Shown here: in pieces, positions 55,589 to 64,000 of the stretch
Layout of the letters: every line of letters begins with the position of its first letter
Position numbering within the stretch: the stretch's first letter is position 1
DNA from: Pseudomonas xantholysinigenes
GTDB lineage: Bacteria > Pseudomonadota > Gammaproteobacteria > Pseudomonadales > Pseudomonadaceae
NCBI RefSeq assembly: GCF_014268885.2
Contig: NZ_CP077095.1
Span: 3,498,501 to 3,562,500, forward strand
DNA: 64,000 nucleotides
Direction: 5' to 3'
Position numbers and translations under genes: made by a program
Notes under the pieces: model-generated
The model's database searches: none
What the model was told of the DNA's origin: nothing
The model's input: only the letters and a program-made list of their open reading frames with translations

Positions 55589-56464
55589 TTAATAAACCAC
55601 TGCCAGGAATGGCAGGTAGGTGACCTTCAGCCCATAGCGCTGCTCGAGGGTACGCAACAGCGCATGGGGGTCGTCGAGGTCGAACACACCACTGACTTCA
55701 AGTGCGGCAAGCTGGGAGTCGGGAATGACGATGCGCCCATGCTGGTAGCGCTCAAGCTCGGCCAACACCTGGCCCAGCGGCTTGCCATTGAAGATCAGCT
55801 TGCCGCGCTGCCAGGCGGTGCGGGTACGGGCGTCCGCCGCCGGCTGCAGCGCCTGCCCATCAACCTGGGCCTGGCCTTCGGCCAACAGCACCTGATCGCC
55901 TCCGGACACGCGACGCACGCTGAACACTGCCGCATTGCCAGTCACCGCCGCGCCGCTCGCCTGCACCACGAACGGACGCGGGTCGGCGACTGTCTCGAAC
56001 AAGGCCTCCCCCGCCTCCAGCACTACTTTGCGCTCATGATCGCTATACACCACCGACAAGGCGCTGGCGCTATTGAGGGTGACCCGCGAGCCATCGGCCA
56101 AGGTCAGGCTCTGCCGTTGGCCAACGCTGGTGTGGTAATCCGCGCGCCAGGCCGGCAGCTGCTGCCAGGCGCCATAACCGGCCATGCACAACACCAGCGA
56201 CGCGGCGAGCGCCGACAGCCGACGCCACCTGCGCGGCGTCAGCGGGGTCGCCTGGGCCGTTGGCGTATGGCCCAGGTCACGCCACAGCGCCTCGGCCTCG
56301 GTCGCCGCCTCGGCATGGGCAGGGCTCAGCCGGCACCAACGCTGGTAACGCGCGCGATCGGCAGCCGTGGCATTGCCTGAGTGCAGCAACACCTGCCAGT
56401 CAAGGGCATCGTCGGACAGCACGCTGAGGGGGGGACAGGTAGGCATGGCGTGGGCTTCAGTCAT
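55589..56464 (-). CDS. FecR-family anti-sigma/sensor protein
   Basis: A 291-aa inner-membrane protein. An N-terminal DUF4880-like segment ('LDWQVLLHSGNATAADRARY', 'RWCRLSPAHAEA') precedes one membrane helix (about residues 85-102, 'LSALAASLVLCMAGYGAW'). The periplasmic FecR domain follows ('TSVGQRQSLTLADGSRVTLN', 'SASALSVVYSD', 'VVLEAGEALFETVADPRPF'), then a C-terminal STN-binding domain ('FDLDDPHALLRTLEQRYGLK'). It relays receptor occupancy to the sigma factor. The start at 56464 overlaps fecI by 8 nt. Confidence 0.9.
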   Translation of the reverse strand: MTEAHAMPTCPPLSVLSDDALDWQVLLHSGNATAADRARYQRWCRLSPAHAEAATEAEALWRDLGHTPTAQATPLTPRRWRRLSALAASLVLCMAGYGAWQQLPAWRADYHTSVGQRQSLTLADGSRVTLNSASALSVVYSDHERKVVLEAGEALFETVADPRPFVVQASGAAVTGNAAVFSVRRVSGGDQVLLAEGQAQVDGQALQPAADARTRTAWQRGKLIFNGKPLGQVLAELERYQHGRIVIPDSQLAALEVSGVFDLDDPHALLRTLEQRYGLKVTYLPFLAVVY

Positions 56465-56975
56465 GGTTGTGCTTGAGCCAGTCACGGCAGTGGCGCAGGG
56501 CCTGGCCGATGTATTTTGCCACCATGCTCTCGGAAACGCCCAGCCGTTGCGCGATCTGCGCCTGGGTCAGGCCTTCGACCCGGTTGAGCAACAGCGCCTG
56601 GCGTGCGTTGCTGGATAGCTGCAGCAGCGCCTCGTCAAGGATCCGCAAGCGCTCGCGGGCCAGCAGGGCGGTCTCCGGAGGTGGTGCCGGGCAGGCTACC
56701 GGCGTGTCGCCATCGCTGTCCTCGTGGCTGGCCGCCAGGCGCTGCTCGCGGCGCAAGGCATCGATGGCCAGGTTGCCGGCAACGCGAAAGATGTAACTGC
56801 GCGCGTGTAGCACCTGCACCGCCTGGCCATCGACCTTCACCAGCTTGAGGTAGGTTTCCTGGGCGACATCGGCGGCGCGCTGACGATCGCTCATGCGCCG
56901 GGTCAGGAACTGCAGCAGGTCATCGTAGTGCTCCTGGAAACTGGCCAGCAGCCCGGACACGGGAGAAGTCGCCAT
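56457..56975 (-). CDS. FecI-family ECF sigma factor
   Basis: A 172-aa extracytoplasmic-function sigma factor. Region 2: 'FQEHYDDLLQFLTRRMSDRQ' and 'ARSYIFRVAGNLAIDALRRE'. Region 4: 'LLQLSSNARQALLLNRVEGL', 'TQAQIAQRLGVSESMVAKYI' (HTH). It would drive the receptor promoter on iron-siderophore signal. A Fur-box-like site lies about 40-60 nt upstream. The ribosome site before 56975 is weak. Confidence 0.9.
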   Translation of the reverse strand: MATSPVSGLLASFQEHYDDLLQFLTRRMSDRQRAADVAQETYLKLVKVDGQAVQVLHARSYIFRVAGNLAIDALRREQRLAASHEDSDGDTPVACPAPPPETALLARERLRILDEALLQLSSNARQALLLNRVEGLTQAQIAQRLGVSESMVAKYIGQALRHCRDWLKHNHD

Positions 56976-57012
56976 GGAAAGAGGAAAGCCATCAGGAAGA
57001 ATTATCGGGCGT

Positions 57013-57036
57013 TAATGAGAAACAGTATCTTTCATA
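57013..57036. promoter_or_regulatory. Fur-box-like sequence upstream of fecI
   Basis: TTAATGAGAAACAGTATCTT followed by TCAT is an imperfect inverted repeat (ATGAGA ... TCTTTCAT) resembling the AATGAGAA-TTCTCATT Fur sites of Pseudomonas sigma-factor genes. It lies between fecI and the divergent lipoprotein gene. By-eye match only. Confidence 0.4.
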
Positions 57037-57110
57037 ACGCCCGTCACTTTCAACGCCCTCGCGGATTTGCCACACTGCCGCTTCGCCCGCGACCCGAGGC
57101 CTTCGCCGCC

Positions 57111-57581
57111 ATGCTCGTCCGCTGCTGCCTGATCCTGTTGTTGTGCCTGGGCTTGAACGCCTGTGCCCTGTTCCAGAACCGCGACCCACTGAACATCAGT
57201 GTGATCGGCATCGAACCGCTCCCCGGCCAGGACCTGGAGCTGCGCATGGCGGTGAAAATCCGGGTGCAGAACCCCAACGAAACGTCCGTGGACTTCAATG
57301 GCATCGCCTTGAACCTGGAGGTCAACGACCAGCCCTTGGCGGCTGGGGTAAGCGACCAGCGCGGGCATATCGGCCGCTACGACGAGGCGGTGATCGTGGT
57401 GCCAGTGAGCATCACCGCGTTCGCCTTCCTGCGCCAGGCTTATGGCCTGGGCCGGGTCGAATCGCTGCAAGGCTTGCCCTATGTGCTGCGTGGCAAGCTT
57501 GCCGGTGGTCCGCTGGGCACCGTGCGCTTCTCCGACAAAGGCAAGCTCGACCTGCCCAACCCGGCGCGGACTGGTTGGTAA
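57111..57581 (+). CDS. LEA type 2 (WHy-domain) lipoprotein
   Basis: A 156-aa protein with lipobox 'LCLGLNAC' in its first 18 residues. The WHy/LEA14 domain follows: 'LNISVIGIEPLPGQDLELRM', 'KIRVQNPNETSVDFNGIALN', 'DQPLAAGVSDQRGHI', and strands ending 'YVLRGKLAGGPLGTVRFSDK'. LEA14 proteins are linked to desiccation/osmotic tolerance in plants; bacterial function is unclear. The start at 57111 puts the lipobox at the right distance; the frame opens earlier (56928) without a signal. Confidence 0.82.
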   Translation: MLVRCCLILLLCLGLNACALFQNRDPLNISVIGIEPLPGQDLELRMAVKIRVQNPNETSVDFNGIALNLEVNDQPLAAGVSDQRGHIGRYDEAVIVVPVSITAFAFLRQAYGLGRVESLQGLPYVLRGKLAGGPLGTVRFSDKGKLDLPNPARTGW

Positions 57582-57656
57582 TGGTCAGTCCGCGACGCAA
57601 CGCACGCCCAGTTCGAAGACACCCAGCCGCGGATAATCGAAATCGTTTTGCCTGAC

Positions 57657-57920
57657 TCAGCGATTGTTGCTGGCGGCCGCCATCATCTTGTTGACCTCGC
57701 TGCGCACCAGGTTGGAGAACTCCGGTGGCGACATGCCTTCGAGCTCAGCGCGCACCCACTCCGCCCATTTGCTCTTGCGCCGTGGTTTTTCGGCGATAAG
57801 CCGTGCCGCCTCACCCTTGGCCTTGCCCAGGTTGCTCTGCCAGAACTCGAACAAACGGGATTTTTCCGCCTCGATCTGCGCCCGTTCCTGGAAGCTCAAA
57901 TTGGCCAGATTGAAACTCAT
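57657..57920 (-). CDS. Small basic helical protein, function unknown
   Basis: An 87-aa cytoplasmic protein that looks all-helical: 'LANLSFQERAQIEAEKSRLF', 'FWQSNLGKAKGEAARLIAEK', 'WAEWVRAELEGMSPPEFSNL', 'VRSEVNKMMA'. I recognise no named domain. The ATG at 57920 is preceded by AGG at -11. It is convergent with the LEA-type gene. Confidence 0.68.
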   Translation of the reverse strand: MSFNLANLSFQERAQIEAEKSRLFEFWQSNLGKAKGEAARLIAEKPRRKSKWAEWVRAELEGMSPPEFSNLVRSEVNKMMAAASNNR

Positions 57921-58051
57921 GGGGTAATACCTGCCGCTGGAAAATGGCCGCTATCTTACACGCTATGGCCAGCCCGCCGGAACGCCGCTGCAACTTTCCC
58001 GGCGCCCTGGCATCCACTGTTCAACGCCCTAACCCTCACGAGGATATGTAC

Positions 58052-58372
58052 ATGGCCAGGAAAACCGCCGCGCAAGTCGACAGCGAGCAGATCAAAGACC
58101 AGGTGTTCAGCGAGCTGCAGGTCTTGATCGAGGAGTCGGAACGGCTACTCAGCGACAGCGCCTCATTGGTCGGCGAGGACGCCGATACCCTGCGCGCGCA
58201 ACTGGGCCTGAAGTTGCGCCAGGCCCGCGATGCCACCAGCAGACTGGGGCAGAAGGCCCAGCCGGTGGTCGAGGCTACCCAGGACTACATTGGCGGGCAC
58301 CCTTGGCAGACGGTGGCGGTTTCCGCCGGCTTCGGCCTGGTGGTGGGCTTGCTGTTGGGACGGCGCCAGTAA
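58052..58372 (+). CDS. DUF883 (ElaB/YqjD-like) membrane-anchored protein
   Basis: A 106-aa protein. A long amphipathic helix ('DQVFSELQVLIEESERLLSD' through 'LRAQLGLKLRQARDATSRL') ends in a C-terminal membrane anchor 'QTVAVSAGFGLVVGLLLGRR'. ElaB/YqjD relatives are inner-membrane proteins that bind ribosomes in stationary phase and are RpoS-linked. GAGGA is 7 nt upstream of the ATG at 58052. Confidence 0.88.
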   Translation: MARKTAAQVDSEQIKDQVFSELQVLIEESERLLSDSASLVGEDADTLRAQLGLKLRQARDATSRLGQKAQPVVEATQDYIGGHPWQTVAVSAGFGLVVGLLLGRRQ

Positions 58373-58376
58373 TCGA

Positions 58377-58994
58377 CTAGGCGGCCAGGGCCTGCGGAAT
58401 ACCGCTGTGAAAACGCAGTTCCTGGTCGGGCGAGGTGATCAGTTGCGCCTCCGCTTCACGTACCTGCTCGACGACCCGGGCAATATCCGCCGCTTCACCA
58501 TACTGGTGGGCCAACTTCAGGTAGCCCTGGTAGTGCCGTGCCTCGCTCTTGAGCAGACCATGGTAGAAGGTGCCGAGCTCTTCGTCCAGGTGCGGTACCA
58601 GAGCAGCGAAGCGCTCGCAACTGCGCGCCTCGATGAAGGCCCCCACCACCAAGGTATCCACCAGCTTGACCGGCTCGTGGGCCCGCACCAGGCGTCGCAA
58701 TCCCGACGCGTAGCGCCCGGCCGAGACCGGCCGTAGCGGCACGCCACGGCGCTTCATCAGGCGCAGCACCTGCTCATGGTGCACCAACTCTTCACGAGCC
58801 AGGCGCGACATCATGTTGATCAAGTCGAGGTGAGTGTTGTATTTGGCGATCAGGCTCAGCGCCGTGCTGGCGGCCTTGAATTCGCAGTTCTTGTGATCGA
58901 TCAGCAGGGTTTCCTGGTCGGCCAGCGCTGCCTCGATCCAGGCATCAGGGGTACGGCAACCGAGGAAGGCGTCGATTTCAGGAATCAGGGACAT
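58377..58994 (-). CDS. miaE: tRNA-(ms2io6A37) hydroxylase
   Basis: A 205-aa non-haem di-iron monooxygenase that hydroxylates the isopentenyl group of ms2i6A37 in tRNA. The ferritin-like iron ligands lie in 'DHKNCEFKAASTAL', 'SRLAREELVHHEQVLRLMKR' (ExxH), 'FIEARSCERFAALV' and 'LKSEARHYQGYL' (ExxH). The start at 58994 (MSLIPEIDAF) matches the family; a longer frame to 59018 exists. Convergent with the DUF883 gene, 4 nt apart. Confidence 0.9.
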   Translation of the reverse strand: MSLIPEIDAFLGCRTPDAWIEAALADQETLLIDHKNCEFKAASTALSLIAKYNTHLDLINMMSRLAREELVHHEQVLRLMKRRGVPLRPVSAGRYASGLRRLVRAHEPVKLVDTLVVGAFIEARSCERFAALVPHLDEELGTFYHGLLKSEARHYQGYLKLAHQYGEAADIARVVEQVREAEAQLITSPDQELRFHSGIPQALAA

Positions 58995-59150
58995 GGCACT
59001 CACTATTACACAAGACATCGGCAGGGCCGGCGATTATACCGGCGACCGTGCCAAGTGCCAGTGACTATGCTTGATACATATCAAGCGGCGGCGGGAGCGG
59101 CGCCGTCTATAGTCAGGCATTGGCCGCCAATCTGAAGGGAGTTCATGCCC

Positions 59151-60014
59151 ATGCAAGCCGTACGCAGCATTCTTGTCGTGCTCGATCCCGAGCACGCCCA
59201 CAGCCGTGCCCTGACCCGGGCCAAGCTGATTGCCGGGGTGACCGGCGCGCGCCTGCACTTGCTGATGTGCGACAAGAAGCAGGACCATGATGCGCTGCTC
59301 AGCTTGCTCAGCAGCCAGTTGCACGATGACGGCTACGACAATGTCACCCACGAACAGCACTGGAAGGACAATCTGCACAAGTCGATCATCCATGTGCAGC
59401 AGGCCGAAGGCTGCGAGCTGGTGATCAAGGAGCATCGACCAGACAATCCGCTGCGCAAGGCATTGCTCACCCCCAGCGACTGGAAGCTGCTGCGCGAGTG
59501 CCCGTGCGCGGTGCTGATGGTCAAGAGCGAGCGGCCCTGGACTGGAGGCAAGATCCTGGCCGCCGTGGATGTCGGCAACCAGGACGAAGCCCATCGCCTG
59601 TTGCATGCCAGTATCATCGACCATGGCTATGACATTGCCAGCCTGGCCAAGGGCGAACTGCATGTGATCAGTGCCCACCCCTCGCCTATGCTGTCGGCCG
59701 CGGACCCGGTCTACCAGCTCACGCAGACCATTGAGCAACGCTATCGGGAAGCCTGCAACGCGTTCCAGGCGGAGTTCGATATCACCGATGACCGCCTGCA
59801 TATCGCCGAAGGGCCGGCGGATGTGTTGATTCCCTATACCGAGAAGAAACTCGATGCCGCGGTGACCATTGTCGGTACCGTGGCACGGACCGGGATCTCC
59901 GGGGCGCTGATCGGCAATACCGCAGAGGTGGTGCTGGACTCGCTGGAAAGCGATGTGCTGGTGCTCAAGAGCGAAGAGGCAAAGGCGCATCTGGCCGAGT
60001 TGGCGCGGGGCTGA
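59151..60014 (+). CDS. Tandem-domain universal stress protein (UspE-like)
   Basis: A 287-aa cytoplasmic protein with two Usp domains. The first begins 'VRSILVVLDPEHAHSRALTR' and the second at about residue 133 'GGKILAAVDVGNQDEAHRLL'. The C-terminal 'LDAAVTIVGTVARTGISGAL' and 'GNTAEVVLDSLESDVLVLK' carry the G-x2-G-x9-G(S/T/N)-type nucleotide loop. The ATG at 59151 is 9 nt after AGGGAG; an ATG two codons earlier is closer than usual. Confidence 0.9.
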   Translation: MQAVRSILVVLDPEHAHSRALTRAKLIAGVTGARLHLLMCDKKQDHDALLSLLSSQLHDDGYDNVTHEQHWKDNLHKSIIHVQQAEGCELVIKEHRPDNPLRKALLTPSDWKLLRECPCAVLMVKSERPWTGGKILAAVDVGNQDEAHRLLHASIIDHGYDIASLAKGELHVISAHPSPMLSAADPVYQLTQTIEQRYREACNAFQAEFDITDDRLHIAEGPADVLIPYTEKKLDAAVTIVGTVARTGISGALIGNTAEVVLDSLESDVLVLKSEEAKAHLAELARG

Positions 60015-60029
60015 AAGTCACGACGCGAT

Positions 60030-60168
60030 CCCCTGTAGGAGCGGCCTTGTGCCGCGAAAGGGCTGTGTAGCAGCCCCACGGTCTCAGCATTGACGCAAAG
60101 ATCGCCGGGACTGCTACGCAGCCCATTCCGACCGGTCCGACGCCTCGGCGAGGCCGCTCTTACAGGGG
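60030..60168. repeat. REP-like inverted sequences before the rRNA operon
   Basis: 'GTAGGAGCGGCCTTGTGCCG' opens the element. GGGCTGTGTAGCAGCCC is a stem, with an inverted partner GGGACTGCTACGCAGCCC and a closing GAGGCCGCTCTTACAGG. It lies between the stress protein gene and the convergent rRNA operon. Confidence 0.65.
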
Positions 60169-60201
60169 GGGACGTGTTTGTTTTTGGAGTGCAGAAAAGA
60201 C

Positions 60202-60235
60202 AAAACCCCTACCTGCTCGCGCAGATAGGGGTTTT
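60202..60235 (-). terminator. Intrinsic terminator of the rRNA operon
   Basis: AAAACCCCTA (60202-60211) pairs with TAGGGGTTTT (60226-60235), with the inner TCTGCGCGAGCAGG closing the loop. On the minus strand it follows the 5S gene by about 10 nt and ends in a T-rich run, an ideal rho-independent terminator. Confidence 0.9.
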
Positions 60236-60245
60236 GCGAAATGAA

Positions 60246-60361
60246 TCTTGACGATGACCTACTCTCACATGGGGAAGCCCCACACTACCATCGGCGATGC
60301 ATCGTTTCACTACTGAGTTCGGGATGGGATCAGGTGGTTCCAATGCTCTATGGTCGTCAAG
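60246..60361 (-). rRNA. rrf: 5S ribosomal RNA
   Basis: The complement reads CTTGACGACCATAGAGC... to ...GAGAGTAGGTCATCGTCAAG, with self-complementary ends as in Pseudomonas 5S. Length about 116 nt; ends approximate to a few bases. Confidence 0.95.
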
Positions 60362-60496
60362 AAATTCTGTTGCCGTGAATGCCTTGCAGCACCCTCAGCC
60401 AATTCGGATATGTGATTTGTGAAGTTGCGAACTTTCGGGTCTTTCGTCTTCACCACCACAATCTGCTTTCGTGCGCAGATTGCTTGGGTGTTATAT

Positions 60497-63387
<2,891 letters not shown>

Positions 63388-63632
63388 ATATAACCCCAAG
63401 CAATCTGGTTATACTGTGAAGACGACATTCGCCGAAAATTCGCATTTCGCTCATTACTGAGCAGAACTCACAAATTTTACCTTAGCCTGAATAACCAGCA
63501 GTGAAACTGGCATTCAGTCTATCTATCACATATCCGAATTTTTAAAGAACGATCTGACAAAAGTCAGAAATCAACATTCACATTGGAATGCTCATTTCTA
63601 AGTTCTGAGCAGTGCTGCGAAACCTGAAAGAG
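63388..63632 (-). other. Internal spacer between tRNA-Ala and 23S
   Basis: 245 nt of AT-rich spacer containing the processing stems of the 23S precursor. No gene seen. Confidence 0.7.
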
Positions 63633-63708
63633 TGGTGGAGCCAAGCGGGATCGAACCGCTGACCTCCTGCGTGCAAGGCAGGCGCTCTCCCAGCTGAGCT
63701 ATGGCCCC
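63633..63708 (-). tRNA. tRNA-Ala (anticodon TGC)
   Basis: A 76-nt complement starting GGGGCCATAGCTCAGCTGGG, with anticodon loop CCTTGCACG, T-arm GGTTCGATCC and an encoded CCA end. Confidence 0.97.
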
Positions 63709-63732
63709 ATTTGACCAGCCGCACCAAGTAAT

Positions 63733-63809
<77 letters not shown>

Positions 63810-63895
63810 ATAACAGGGTCGCGTTACAGCATCGTCTTTACACAATGAATCAAGCAATTCGTGTGGGAGCTCATCAGCAGGCTGATGTCTTCGAT

Positions 63896-64000
<105 letters not shown>

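Overview
The window looks like chromosome from a Pseudomonas of the putida group. It is GC-rich and full of REP sequences of the 'CGCGGGTAAACCCGCTCCCACAG' type. It also has a gnd-zwf pair, a glgA-treZ-malQ-treY-glgX block and an rRNA operon with the 16S-tRNA-Ile-tRNA-Ala-23S-5S order. Species cannot be fixed from sequence alone.

Layout. 1-4172 (minus): a two-partner secretion pair, with a haemagglutinin-type exoprotein cut by the window edge and its outer-membrane transporter. 4546-8151: small metabolic genes (SRPBCC protein, aldo/keto reductase, LysE exporter, NUDIX, GNAT). 8458-9960: osmosensing transporter ProP. 10111-15316: a molybdenum hydroxylase operon (2Fe-2S subunit, Moco subunit, tri-haem cytochrome c, XdhC chaperone). 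15412-16397: a periplasmic repeat protein and a NIPSNAP protein. 16413-20664 (minus): nine co-oriented small genes, with two DUF2589-type proteins, two unknown proteins, a 57-aa two-helix membrane protein, a secreted Cys-containing protein, a GH19 endolysin-like enzyme, a secreted EndoU-type nuclease and an 86-aa possible immunity protein. An AraC regulator lies upstream. This is the strongest candidate for an undescribed system. 22117-25903: glpT, a possible peroxidase remnant, and two alpha/beta hydrolases. 26039-27835: GH15 enzyme. 28012-30073: a roughly 613-bp near-palindrome split by an intact 1446-bp IS3-family element. 30432-31481: a stand-alone ketoacyl synthase III-like enzyme. 31546-34038 (minus): gnd and zwf. 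34240-46538: glycogen/trehalose genes. 46871-47947: autotransporter barrel. 48169-52895 (minus): DinB, ZapE, PQQ-type sugar dehydrogenase, a small secreted protein and a polyamine-type binding protein. 53055-56975 (minus): fecI-fecR-type regulators with an IutA-like receptor. 57111-60014: lipoprotein, two small proteins, miaE and a tandem universal stress protein. 60202-64000 (minus): rRNA operon, cut inside 16S.

Working together. ProP, TreYZ and the glucan enzymes (GlgA, GlgX, MalQ, possibly GH15) form an osmotic-stress and carbon-storage theme. IorAB-like proteins with the cytochrome and XdhC form a periplasmic oxidation chain. FecI/FecR and the receptor form an iron-uptake signalling unit. 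The DUF2589 operon combines cell-wall lysis, a possible holin and a nuclease, which suggests a lysis-based release or competition device; that is inference.
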